From assembly GCA_028281665.1 (NCBI GenBank), contig JANQJK010000027.1, positions 1-64,000 of the forward strand: a stretch of 64,000 nucleotides of DNA. Reading direction: 5' to 3'. Origin of the DNA: Hyphococcus sp. (GTDB taxonomy: Bacteria; Pseudomonadota; Alphaproteobacteria; Caulobacterales; Parvularculaceae). The position numbers and the translations under genes are program-made. Below are positions 1 through 10,100 of the stretch, one piece after another. Positions within the stretch are counted from its first letter, which is position 1; each line of letters begins with the position of its first letter. The notes beneath the pieces were generated by a model, which saw only the letters and a program-made list of their open reading frames with translations, was not told the origin of the DNA and did not search any database.

Positions 1-23
1 GCCGCATAAACGAGGCCGGACAC

Positions 24-683
24 ATGAACGCACTCGACCAAGCGCCAGACCGCATCAAAAAAGTTCTTGCCAAACAAGGGCCGTCCACACATGAATCACT
101 GCTTGGGCGTATGCCCTCCGAGGGCCACAATCGCATCGCTGCATCGTCGCTGGCGCGCGTAGCTTTTGACCCAACGTTGCCGGCGTGTACTCCGCTGCCG
201 TCGTCAGCACGGTCGGAATTGGAAGCGCGTCCGGCAGATAGTTCGCCTGAGATTGACTGGGCGCATATCGCCACCGCGCTGACGAGCGGGCGCGCGATTC
301 TGCGCGCATCCAAGCAAGTTCGGCGACGGGCGCGTGACCTTCAGACGACCTTTATCGCACCGTCGCCCGGCCTTGAAAGCGATATTGCGCGTATCTGGGA
401 AGACATTCTGGCCGTGTCGCCGGTTGGCGCACAGGACTCATTCGAAGACCTCGGCGGAAAGTCCATCGATCTTGTGCAGGTCCACTCACGGCTTGCCCGA
501 CTGCTTGGACGTTCGCTTGATCTCACACTGTTGTTTGAGTGTTCCACGCCGGCCCGGCTTGCCCGTCGCCTCGGCGATCGGGACGCGCCCGTGGGTCTTA
601 GTGCCGATGTGCGCGCATCCGCCATGGCCCGGGCGCGCGTCGATCATGGGCGGCGTCTGAAAGAGATACGGGAGAGTCTGTAA
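24..683 (+). CDS. Freestanding acyl/peptidyl carrier protein of a PKS-NRPS line
   Basis: 219 residues. The C-terminal ~85 residues form a carrier domain with the phosphopantetheine motif LGGKSID, the modified serine being about S147. Residues 95-115 (a KQVRRRARDL-like stretch running into AP.PGLE) resemble the linker that precedes carrier domains in large synthases, so this may be a carrier split off from a longer ancestor. The first ~90 residues match nothing I recognise. The start is supported by GAGG at 12-15, eight bases before the ATG, and by an apparent stop of an upstream gene at 7-9. The stop abuts the next ATG. It probably holds the acyl starter used by the downstream ketosynthase; the loading ligase would lie left of the window. 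Confidence 0.8.
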   Translation: MNALDQAPDRIKKVLAKQGPSTHESLLGRMPSEGHNRIAASSLARVAFDPTLPACTPLPSSARSELEARPADSSPEIDWAHIATALTSGRAILRASKQVRRRARDLQTTFIAPSPGLESDIARIWEDILAVSPVGAQDSFEDLGGKSIDLVQVHSRLARLLGRSLDLTLLFECSTPARLARRLGDRDAPVGLSADVRASAMARARVDHGRRLKEIRESL

Positions 684-3515
684 ATGAGCGAGCATGCAAA
701 GGGCGTCGCCATTGTCGGCATGGCCGGACGATTTCCGGGCGCCGGCGACGTCGACAAATTCTGGGAAAACATCAAGAACGGCGTTGAGTCCATCACGCGG
801 TTTTCCCGCGACGATCTCGAACTGCCGCCGCCCGAAATTCAAGAGGACGCAAGCAACTATGTCTGCGCCAAAGGGCAGCTCGACGATATCGACATGTTTG
901 ATGCGCGCTTCTTCGGTTATCTGCCGAAGGAAGCAGAAGTCATGGATCCGCAGCACCGGGTTTTCCTGGAAATCTGCTGGGAGGCGATGGAGCGGGGCGG
1001 CTATGACCCGTCACGCTATCCGGGCGCGGTCGGGGTATTCGGCGGTTGTTACATGGACACATACGTCCTGAACAATCTGTGTTCCGATGAAGACTTTCGC
1101 CGGAAGCTTGTAGAATCGATACAGGTCGGGTCTCTGCAAACTGAGCTTGGCAACGACAAGGATTATCTCGCAACGCGGGTCGCTTACAAGCTGGGCCTGC
1201 GCGGCCCGGCAATGACGCTTCAGACAGCGTGCTCCACATCGCTTGTCGCCATTGCGACGGCTTGCCAGAGTATCGAATCCTATCAGTGCGACATGGCGCT
1301 CGCCGGCGGCGTTACAATCGTATTGCCGCAGCGAAAGGGCTATTTCTACAAGGAAGGCGGCATGCTGTCGCCCGATGGACGTTGCCGGCCTTTTGACGAA
1401 AAGGCCGCCGGAACGGTCTTCTCCAACGGCGCCGCCGTTGTCCTTTTAAAGCGCGAGGAAGATGCGATACGCGACGGCGACACGATCTACGCCGTTATCC
1501 GCGGTTACGCGACGAACAATGATGGCGGCGACAAGTTGAGCTACACGGCGCCGAGCGTCGATGGGCAGGCGGAAGTCATTTCGCTGGCTCTCGGCATGGG
1601 CGGCGTTGACGCACGGTCGATAGGATACGTCGAAGCGCACGGAACCGCGACGCCCCTTGGAGATCCGATTGAGATCGCCGGGCTCACGACCGCCTATCGT
1701 CGAGATACGGACGACAAACAGTTCTGCGCGCTTGGGTCTGTGAAAGCCAATCTCGGTCATTTGGATTGCGCGTCCGGCGCGATCGGGCTGATCAAGACGT
1801 CGCTGGCGTTGAACGACAAGCTTTTGCCGCCGCTGCTCCACTTCGAGGCGCCCAATCCAAAAATCGACTTCAACGAATCGCCCTTCTTCATCAACACGAA
1901 ATTGCAGCACTGGGAGTCGGACGGGCCGCGGCGTGCCGGCGTTTCGTCGTTCGGCGTTGGCGGCACGAACGCCCATGTGGTTGTCGAAGAAGGGCCGCCC
2001 GTTAACACGGATGCGGCGCGGCGCGGCCACGAACTTCTTGTATTGTCTGCGCGTTCAGAGGCGGCGCTTGAAAACCAGGCGGCGCGTCTCGCCGCGCATT
2101 TCCAAGACCATCCTGATACGGATCTCGCTGACGCCGCCCATACGTTAAGGGTCGGTCGCAAGCAGTTCGAGCATCGACGTGTCGTGGTCGCGTCAGATCT
2201 GCGGGAAGCAGCGTCGAAACTACGTGAGCGCGCGCGCCCCGGAGACAAGGGCCTTGCTGACGCATCGGCGCCGGAAATCGTCTTCATGTTTCCGGGGCAG
2301 GGCGCACAGCAGCCGGGCATGGGGCGCGATCTTTATCGGTCGGAACCGGTTTACCGGGAAGCCGTCGACAGGATTGCCGAAACGTTCCTCGCTGACAATT
2401 CTTATGGCCGCGATATTCGCGATTTCCTCCTGTGGGATGACGCGTCGCGTCTTTCGGAAGAAACGGCGACCCGTGCACTCGCGGACACCGCCAATACGCA
2501 GCCGGCGCTCTATGCAATTGAATGCGCGCTTGCGGCGCTGGTGAAAAGCTGGGGGGTGAAGCCTGCTGCGGTTATTGGTCACTCCGTCGGTGAATTTGCA
2601 GCGGCCGCAACGGCCGGTGTGTTTTCGCTGGAGGACGGCGCACGGCTCGTCGCGGCGCGCGCATCGGCGATGCAGGTGCAGCCCGCCGGCGCCATGCTCG
2701 CGGTGATGCAGGACGCGAGCGAGCTAAAAGACGCGTTGTCGGAAGGAACCAGCATTGCCGCTGTCAACGCGCCGGGCGCCTGCGTCGTCAGCGGCGACCA
2801 TGAGGCCATCGCTCGGTTCGCAACGCGGCTTGAAGCCGAAGGCGTATCGGCGATGCGTCTGAAGACGTCCCACGCCTTTCATTCGCCGATGATGGGCGGC
2901 GCCAAAGCGGCCCTGGTCGACAGTGCGAAATCATTAACCATGTCGCCTGCGACGGCTGAGTTCTATTCGACGCTCACCGGCGGGCTGGTTGACGCTGGCG
3001 CGCTCGCCGATCCCGAATACTGGGGCGAAGAAATGATGCGCCCTGTATTGTTTTGCGACGCTTTGCGCGCCGCCGGCGACGCCGCGCCCGCGCGCCTCTT
3101 TCTCGAACTGGGGCCCGGCCGCACGCTGACCGGCTTTGCGCGCGCTGCCTTCGGGCCGGCGGCAAAAGCGTTTCCGGCGCTGGAGGCCGTGGATGCGGCT
3201 GGCAGCGACGTCGCGGCCCTTCTTCAGGCGATCGGGCGCCTGTGGACCCACGGGGCGACGCCGGACTGGAGCGCGTTAACCGTCGGGCGGCGGCGGCGCA
3301 TTCCGCTTCCAACTTACGCTTTTGAACGCAAACGATTCTGGGTCGATCCGGTCCCGGCGGGCCCGCCCGCTGGCGCAGACGTTGCAGTGCATGCGCAAAG
3401 CGTTAACGGCGCGGCAGGATCGCCCAACGGTGCGGAAAACAGCGCCGTCGAGACCATCATTGACCAGCAGCTCGACGTTATCGCCGACCAGCTTGCGCTT
3501 CTTAAAGCGATATGA
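684..3515 (+). CDS. Type I polyketide synthase, KS-AT
   Basis: 943 residues. A ketosynthase (about 5-435) has the catalytic triad C183 (in TACSTSL), H319 (in EAHGTATPLGDP) and H359 (in VKANLGH). An acyltransferase (about 532-830) has the serine S634 in GHSVGE and the HAFH motif near 730-733, which in this family predicts malonyl-CoA. There is no KR, DH, ER or ACP, so the beta-keto group stays unreduced. The extender must sit on the ACP that starts the next protein. The last ~25 residues are a short acidic helix-like tail that could be a docking element. It follows the carrier gene with no gap. Role inferred: one malonyl extension of an acyl starter, giving a beta-ketoacyl thioester. The KS-AT assignment is secure; the starter is unknown. 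Confidence 0.95.
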   Translation: MSEHAKGVAIVGMAGRFPGAGDVDKFWENIKNGVESITRFSRDDLELPPPEIQEDASNYVCAKGQLDDIDMFDARFFGYLPKEAEVMDPQHRVFLEICWEAMERGGYDPSRYPGAVGVFGGCYMDTYVLNNLCSDEDFRRKLVESIQVGSLQTELGNDKDYLATRVAYKLGLRGPAMTLQTACSTSLVAIATACQSIESYQCDMALAGGVTIVLPQRKGYFYKEGGMLSPDGRCRPFDEKAAGTVFSNGAAVVLLKREEDAIRDGDTIYAVIRGYATNNDGGDKLSYTAPSVDGQAEVISLALGMGGVDARSIGYVEAHGTATPLGDPIEIAGLTTAYRRDTDDKQFCALGSVKANLGHLDCASGAIGLIKTSLALNDKLLPPLLHFEAPNPKIDFNESPFFINTKLQHWESDGPRRAGVSSFGVGGTNAHVVVEEGPPVNTDAARRGHELLVLSARSEAALENQAARLAAHFQDHPDTDLADAAHTLRVGRKQFEHRRVVVASDLREAASKLRERARPGDKGLADASAPEIVFMFPGQGAQQPGMGRDLYRSEPVYREAVDRIAETFLADNSYGRDIRDFLLWDDASRLSEETATRALADTANTQPALYAIECALAALVKSWGVKPAAVIGHSVGEFAAAATAGVFSLEDGARLVAARASAMQVQPAGAMLAVMQDASELKDALSEGTSIAAVNAPGACVVSGDHEAIARFATRLEAEGVSAMRLKTSHAFHSPMMGGAKAALVDSAKSLTMSPATAEFYSTLTGGLVDAGALADPEYWGEEMMRPVLFCDALRAAGDAAPARLFLELGPGRTLTGFARAAFGPAAKAFPALEAVDAAGSDVAALLQAIGRLWTHGATPDWSALTVGRRRRIPLPTYAFERKRFWVDPVPAGPPAGADVAVHAQSVNGAAGSPNGAENSAVETIIDQQLDVIADQLALLKAI

Positions 3516-3533
3516 CGGGGAATTTCGGGAACG

Positions 3534-6500
3534 ATGACAGCAATGGCCGAACGCGAAGCCGCCATTCTCGCACGACTGATATCCGTAATGACGGACTTAT
3601 CGGGCTTTGCGGAAAATGACATCGACGCCGGGCGCACATTTCTTGAGCTCGGGTTTGACTCGCTTTTTCTGACGCAGCTGGCGACGGCGTTCCAGAAAGA
3701 GTTCGGAACGCCGGTGACGTTTCGCCAATTGATTACGGATCATCCGACGCCGGCGGCCCTCGCGGCGTGGGTGTCGGATCAGGCGCCGGCTCCAGAGCCG
3801 ACCGTTCCGACAGACCAGCCTGCGCGCGAGGCAGAGCCGCAGATTGCAGCACCGACCTTTGCGAAAACTAACCGCGATACCGACGAGATCGCTAACGTCT
3901 TCGCGCGACAGCTCGAACTGATGCGCAACCAACTTGAGTTTCTTCGGGCGAATGGTTCAGCCGCCGTTCCAGCGGCGGCCGAACCCGCGGAGAGCACGGG
4001 ACTAAACGAGGCGCTCGCCACGCCATCCGACGCTGCGTCGGCTTCTGACGACGCCCCGGCGACGTTGCCCGCAGGTTTTGGTCCGCAAACCGGTGAACAC
4101 AATGGCGATCTAGAGCTGACGACGACGCAACGTCGTCATGTTGAGCGGCTTGTTGCGCGGTACAATGCGAAAACGCCGAAGTCGAAAGAACATGTGCAAG
4201 CCGATCGCGCACGCCATGCCGACCCGCGTACGGCCGCCGGCTTCAATCCGCTCTGGAAGGAGATGGTCTACCCGATCGTCGTCAACCGGTCCAAAGGCGC
4301 TTATCTCTGGGACGTCGACGACAATCAGTATATTGATCTTCTGAATGGCTTTGGCCCGAATTTCTTCGGCCATCGCGCGGACTTCGTCACCGAAGCGCTG
4401 AAAGCGCAGCTCGATGACGGTTTTGAAATCGGGCCGCAGACGCCGCATGCGGGCGACGCCGCGGCGCTCCTGTGCGAATTGACCGGCATGGAGCGGGCAA
4501 GCTGGGTCAACACCGGCTCCGAGGCCGTGCAGGCGGCGATCCGCATTGCGCGAACGGTCTCGGGCTGCGACAAGATCGTCGTATTCAAGGGCTCCTATCA
4601 CGGCAACTTTGACGAAGTGCTGGTTCGCGGCGTAAGCGGCCGCGATGGCGCGGGCCGAACGCTGCCCCTGGCGCCCGGCATTCCATTCGGCTCCGTCGAG
4701 AACGTAATCGTGCTCGAATACGGCAAAGATGAAGCGCTTGAAGCGATCGCGGCGGACGCGGCATCGGTCGCAGCAGTGCTGGTCGAGCCTGTACAGAGCC
4801 GTCGCCCGGATTTTCAGCCGCGCGAGTTTTTGCAAAAACTCCGGCGCCTGACGGAAGAAAAAGACATCGCTCTTGTCTTCGACGAGGTGATTACCGGCTT
4901 TCGCACCGGGCCGGGCGGGGCGCAGGAATATTTCGGCGTAAGGGCCGATCTTGCAACATACGGCAAGATTCTTGGGGGCGGAATGCCCATTGGCGCCGTC
5001 GCCGGATCGTCAAAATATATGGACACGTTTGACGGCGGCCAATGGCGTTTCGGTGACGCTTCGAAACCCGAGGCGGGCGTCACGTTCTTCGCAGGCACTT
5101 TCGTGCGCCACCCCCTGGCGATTGCCGCCGCGTATGCTTCACTCAGGCACTTGAAAGAGCAGGGCCCCGCGCTTCAAGAGCGCGCCAGCGCGCTCGCCGC
5201 TCGTTTTGCCGATGAACTCAATGCCTTCTTCGAGGAGCGCGGCGTGCGCTTTCGCGTTCTCCAGTTCGCCTCGCAGATGTTCTTCCGAATTGACGAACCG
5301 TCGCCCCTTGCAACGCTTTTCTTTTATCACATGCGCGAACGCGGCGTGCATCTGCTTGAGGGCTTTCCCTGTTACATGACCGCCGCGCATACGGGTGACG
5401 ATGTCGCTGCGGCGATCGATGCGGCCAGGGAAACGATTCTTGAAATGCAGGCGGACGGCGTGTTGCCGGACGCGGATATGGAAGACGAGCGGGCGCAGCC
5501 CGTTACAGCGCGCATGCCGCTGACGGCGGGACAGGAGTTGATCTGGTCGATAGCGCAGTTTGGCGCGCAGGCTTCCTGCGCGTTTAATGAATCCGATCGC
5601 TTCCAAATCGATGGCGCCCTTGATCGCGACGCCTTTGCGGACGCGGTCAATACGGCGATAGCGGCCCATGAAGCCTTTCGCCTTCGTTTCGATGCGGTCG
5701 GGGCGGTCCAGTTCGTGGCTGACGGGACCGGTTTCGCGCTGAAACACGCCGATCTTTCAGACCTTGCTGAAAACGAGCAGCAACGAACAATCATCAGCTG
5801 GGTGGAGACGCAGGCGACGACGCCGTTTGATCTGGAAGAGGGGCCGCTCTGTCGTGCGCGGCTCTTCCGTATCGACGATGAGACGCATGTCTTTGTCTTC
5901 TTCGCCCATCACCTGGTCTTTGACGGGTATTCGTCCGACTTGCTCATTCGCGATATCTCCCGACGTTACGGCGCCGGCGTTACCGGCGAATGCGTCGCTC
6001 CGTCCGAGACGGCGCCGTACTCCGCCTATGTTTCAAAAACGGCGGCGCTCACGCCGGTTCCCCAGTTCTGGCGACAATTGTTTGCGGACGGCGCGCCACC
6101 TCCGCTCGATCTGCCAACCGACGCGCCGCGCGCGGAGGCCTTTTCGTTTCGCGGGGCGACCGCGCGTAGAACGGTTCCCGCTGAGGCAAGCGATGAGATT
6201 CGGGCGATGGCCCGGCGCCTTGGGGTTTCAATGTCCGCCGTGACGATGTCTGCTTATGCAGCGCTCTTGTCCGGACTATCGGGCAGAGCCGACTTCGTCA
6301 TCGGATTGCCCGCAGCGGGCCAGGCGCGTCACGGCGTCGAGACCGTCGGTTACTGCGTGAACGTCCTGCCGATGCCGGTACGCGCCGCCGCCGAGCAGAC
6401 CTTCGAACGGCTTGCAAAAAACCTTCAGGAACTGACGTTCGACGCATTCGAACACCAGGATCTTTCGCTAACCGCGCTGACGAGCGAGCTCGCCGCCGCG

Positions 6501-7148
6501 TCCGCGCCAGGAAACCGCCCGCTTATTGAGGCGATGTTTAACTTTGGGGGATATTTTCGAGACCTGAAGGCCGCGGGCGTTACTTTCCGCGCCGCCGAGA
6601 ACGAACGCCGCGCCGTTTGCAACGAGCTGTTCTTTAACATGTCTGACGCTGGCGACGCGTTACATATCGATCTCGAATATGCAGCCGACTTGTTCGACGC
6701 AGCGACGATTGAGGCGTGGCTTGACGATTATGTCGCCATTCTGTCCGAAGCGGCCCGCGATTCGGCGGTTGCGTTGAGTGAGCTGACGCCGCGACGCGGC
6801 GGCTCGCGTGCGAATGTTGTGTTGTTCGAGAGCCATCGCGTGAAGCGCGAAGGTGAATCGGGCGCCGCGGATGGTGAGCAATCGTTAAGCGCGACGGAGC
6901 ACGCTCTTGTTGAGGCGGTTGGCGCAGTGCTCGGCCGCGAAGACGTTTCGGTCGATGCCGGTTTCTTTGAACTTGGCGGCCACTCCATTCACGCGTCCCG
7001 CCTTCTGACGCGGCTTCGCCTTGGAATAGCGCCGACGCTCGGCATCCGTGCAATTTTCGAATCGGAAAGCCTGCGGTCGCTGGCCGCGCATATCGATGAG
7101 CTGAATAGATCTGACGAAATCATCGAACGCGAGGAGTTTGTATTTTGA
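3534..7148 (+). CDS. Hybrid synthase ACP-aminotransferase-condensation-PCP
   Basis: 1204 residues. Order: ACP (about 10-82, serine S43 in GFDSL); an Ala/Pro-rich linker; a class III PLP aminotransferase of the glutamate-semialdehyde-aminomutase type (about 230-645) with SYHGNFDE, LVFDEVITGFR and the likely PLP lysine K478 in TYGKILGGG; an NRPS condensation domain (about 660-1090) with HHLVFDG at 792-798; and a PCP with GGHS (S1151). The ACP-aminotransferase pair matches the arrangement used by iturin/mycosubtilin- and microcystin-type synthases to convert a beta-ketoacyl-ACP into a beta-aminoacyl-ACP. There is no adenylation domain between the condensation domain and the PCP, which is unusual. 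The 3' end overlaps the next gene by 4 bases. Confidence 0.93.
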   Translation: MTAMAEREAAILARLISVMTDLSGFAENDIDAGRTFLELGFDSLFLTQLATAFQKEFGTPVTFRQLITDHPTPAALAAWVSDQAPAPEPTVPTDQPAREAEPQIAAPTFAKTNRDTDEIANVFARQLELMRNQLEFLRANGSAAVPAAAEPAESTGLNEALATPSDAASASDDAPATLPAGFGPQTGEHNGDLELTTTQRRHVERLVARYNAKTPKSKEHVQADRARHADPRTAAGFNPLWKEMVYPIVVNRSKGAYLWDVDDNQYIDLLNGFGPNFFGHRADFVTEALKAQLDDGFEIGPQTPHAGDAAALLCELTGMERASWVNTGSEAVQAAIRIARTVSGCDKIVVFKGSYHGNFDEVLVRGVSGRDGAGRTLPLAPGIPFGSVENVIVLEYGKDEALEAIAADAASVAAVLVEPVQSRRPDFQPREFLQKLRRLTEEKDIALVFDEVITGFRTGPGGAQEYFGVRADLATYGKILGGGMPIGAVAGSSKYMDTFDGGQWRFGDASKPEAGVTFFAGTFVRHPLAIAAAYASLRHLKEQGPALQERASALAARFADELNAFFEERGVRFRVLQFASQMFFRIDEPSPLATLFFYHMRERGVHLLEGFPCYMTAAHTGDDVAAAIDAARETILEMQADGVLPDADMEDERAQPVTARMPLTAGQELIWSIAQFGAQASCAFNESDRFQIDGALDRDAFADAVNTAIAAHEAFRLRFDAVGAVQFVADGTGFALKHADLSDLAENEQQRTIISWVETQATTPFDLEEGPLCRARLFRIDDETHVFVFFAHHLVFDGYSSDLLIRDISRRYGAGVTGECVAPSETAPYSAYVSKTAALTPVPQFWRQLFADGAPPPLDLPTDAPRAEAFSFRGATARRTVPAEASDEIRAMARRLGVSMSAVTMSAYAALLSGLSGRADFVIGLPAAGQARHGVETVGYCVNVLPMPVRAAAEQTFERLAKNLQELTFDAFEHQDLSLTALTSELAAASAPGNRPLIEAMFNFGGYFRDLKAAGVTFRAAENERRAVCNELFFNMSDAGDALHIDLEYAADLFDAATIEAWLDDYVAILSEAARDSAVALSELTPRRGGSRANVVLFESHRVKREGESGAADGEQSLSATEHALVEAVGAVLGREDVSVDAGFFELGGHSIHASRLLTRLRLGIAPTLGIRAIFESESLRSLAAHIDELNRSDEIIEREEFVF

Positions 7149-10100
7149 TAGAACCGGCGCGAATAGATTCAGTCGACGATTTCCTGCATCAGATGCGCGA
7201 CTGCGGCGTGACGTTCGGGCGCGAAGACGGCGCGTTGCGCGTGACGGCGCCGAAAGGCCGGCTGTCGACGGCGGACGCCGCCTATATTCGCGACCATAAG
7301 GTTGAAATTCTTTCGGCGCTCGGGGATGACAATACGCTAACGTCACCGACAACCGCCGGGTCTTTGCGCGAGCCGTTGTCCTATCAGCAGGAGAAAATCT
7401 GGTCCCACCAGCTCATGTTCCCCGAAATGTCGCTGTACAATCTCGCAACGGCGTGGCGGCTCCATGGAGATCTCGATACGGCGGCGTTTGCTCGCGCCTT
7501 TGGCCGGGTTGTCGCGCGCCACGATGTTCTGCGTGCGCGTTTCGAGATGATCGATGGCGCGCCGTTCGTTTCCTATCGCGAGGCTGTGCAGGTCGAGTTG
7601 CCCGTTGAGGACCTCGGCCCTGAGTTAAGCGACCGCGATCTCGTCGCGGAGCTGGAGACGCTGCGAGATGCGCCGATGGCGCTCGACCGGGGCGAAGTCT
7701 TCCGTGCGCGCCTTCTGCGGCGCACGGCGCGCGAGCACGTCTTCTTTTTCTCGCCCCATCACATCGTTTGGGATGGGCTGTCCTGGGACGTGTTTTTCCG
7801 GGAGCTTTCGGCGTTTTATGTGGAAGAAACAGGCGGCGATGGCGCCGACTTGCCGCCGCTTACTAATCGATATGCGGACTTTGCCGCAACCCATCGGCGC
7901 TGGATGAAAAGCGGCGCGCCCGAAAAGGAGTTGGAATACTGGCGCACTTATTATTCAAGCGATACGCCGCCGCTGGCGCTGCCTGCGGACGTGAAGCGGC
8001 CGAAACTTTTTACCTATGAAGGAAGCGCCGTCAGTTTCGACCTGCCGGCGGATGTCGTCTCGTCGGTGCGGGCGCTGGCGACACAAAGTCGGTGTACGCC
8101 CTTTGTTGTCTATCTCACAGCGTGGCAGGCCTATCTGCACCGGATAACAGGGCAATCGGATATTGTGGTCGGCGCGCCTGTGCAGGGTCGCCAGGATGAG
8201 GGCGCCGCCGACCTTATCGGCTGTTTCGGCAATGTCCTTGGTCTGCGCGCGCAAGTCGATGCGGCTGGCTCATTTTCCTCCATGCTTGCGCGCACGCGCG
8301 CCACGTTTTTTGACGTTATCGAACGTCAGCAGACGCCAGTTGAATTTCTGGCCTCGGAGCTGCGCGGATCGCGGGACGTATCGCGTACGGCCCTGTTCCA
8401 GGCGCTGTTCACCTATCAAAATGAAACTGAGCGCCCGCAACGGATCGGCGACATTGCTCTTGAAACGATCGATATCGCGCCCGGCGGCGCGCCGACGGAT
8501 ATTCGTCTGGAAATCACGGAAACCGGCGAGGCCGCAACTGGCGAGGTCAACTATGCGACTGATGTGGTGAACGCCGAGGGCGCAAAGCACCTTGCAGACG
8601 GCTTCATGGTGTTCCTGGCGGATGCACTCGCCCATCCCGATAAGCGCATCGCCGATATTGAAGTCATGTCGGCCGAAAGCAAACGGTGCGTCCTTTCCGA
8701 ATGGAACGAGACGAATACTGATTACCGCTGGGATGCGCTCGCCTTCGACTATTTTGACGAAGCCGCCGCCGCCCATCCTGACGCGCCGGCGATCAGCATT
8801 GGCGAGAAGTCACTCACCTATGCGCAGTTGCAGTCCCGCGCCAATCGCATCGCTCACCTTCTGCGCGGCGAAGGCGTCGAAGAGGGCGATATTGTCGCCG
8901 TCTACATGAATCGATCCATTGATATGATCGCGTCGATTCTCGGTGTCTGGAAGGCGGGCGCGGCGTTGCTGCCGATTGATCCGGAATTCCCGCAAAACCG
9001 CCTCGCCTACATGCTTGAAGACGCGCGGGCCAAAGCGGTCCTCTCCGTAACGCCTTTGATTGAGGACTGGCTGGTTGCAGCCGCGCCGGTGATCGACCTT
9101 GAGGCGCGCGCTGCCGCGCTCGATGCGATGCCGGAGACGGCGCCGGCAATCGGGCGCGACAGGGCGGCTGAGCGTGCTTATGTCATCTACACGTCAGGGT
9201 CGACCGGCGATCCGAAGGGCGTTGAGAACTCCCATCGCGCGCTTTGCAACTTCATCGAAGGGATGATGCGTGAACCGGGCATGGTTCGGGAAGATCGCCT
9301 CCTCGCCGTAACGACGATCTCGTTCGACGTAATGCTGCTTGAGCTGTTTGTAACGCTGTCAGCCGGCGCGGAAATCGTGCTTGCGACCGAAGATGAAGGC
9401 ATGGACGGATTTGCCCTCGCGGATCTTATCGAACGCCGGGACATCACCGTATTGCAGGGCACGCCCGCAACCTGGCGTATTCTTTTTGACGCGGAATGGC
9501 GCGGCAAAGCGGACCTGAAAGCACTGTGCGGAGGGGAGGCCATGCCGGCGGATCTGGCGGACAGGCTGCCCAAACTCGCTGGCGAGCTATGGAACATGTA
9601 TGGGCCGACCGAGACGACCGTCTGGTCCACATGCGCGCTGATCGAAGACGCATCGAACATTCATGTGGGCCGGCCGATCCAGAACACGAAAGTCTATGTG
9701 CTCGACGATTTCGGCAACCCGGCGCCGGTCGGCGTCGCCGGCGATTTGTGGATCGGAGGAGACGGCGTCGCGCTTGGCTATCTCGGTAAACCGGCGCTGA
9801 CGGCGGAACGTTTCCGCGACAATCCGTTCGAGCCTTCTGCGGGACGAATCTACAACACCGGCGATCGCGCGCGTTGGCGGCGAGACGGCACGATGGAGAT
9901 CCTCGGCCGCCGCGATGAGCAGATCAAGGTTCGCGGCTACCGGATCGAACTTGGCGACATCGAGGCGGCGATAAACAAACACCCGGCCGTCCGCGAGGCG
10001 GCGGCGGCCCTGCGCGACGATCAGTCCGGCGAAGCGTCGCTCGTCGCTTATGTCGTTTTCAAGGACGGGCTGTCCGCCACGAACAGTGAGCTGCGCCGCT

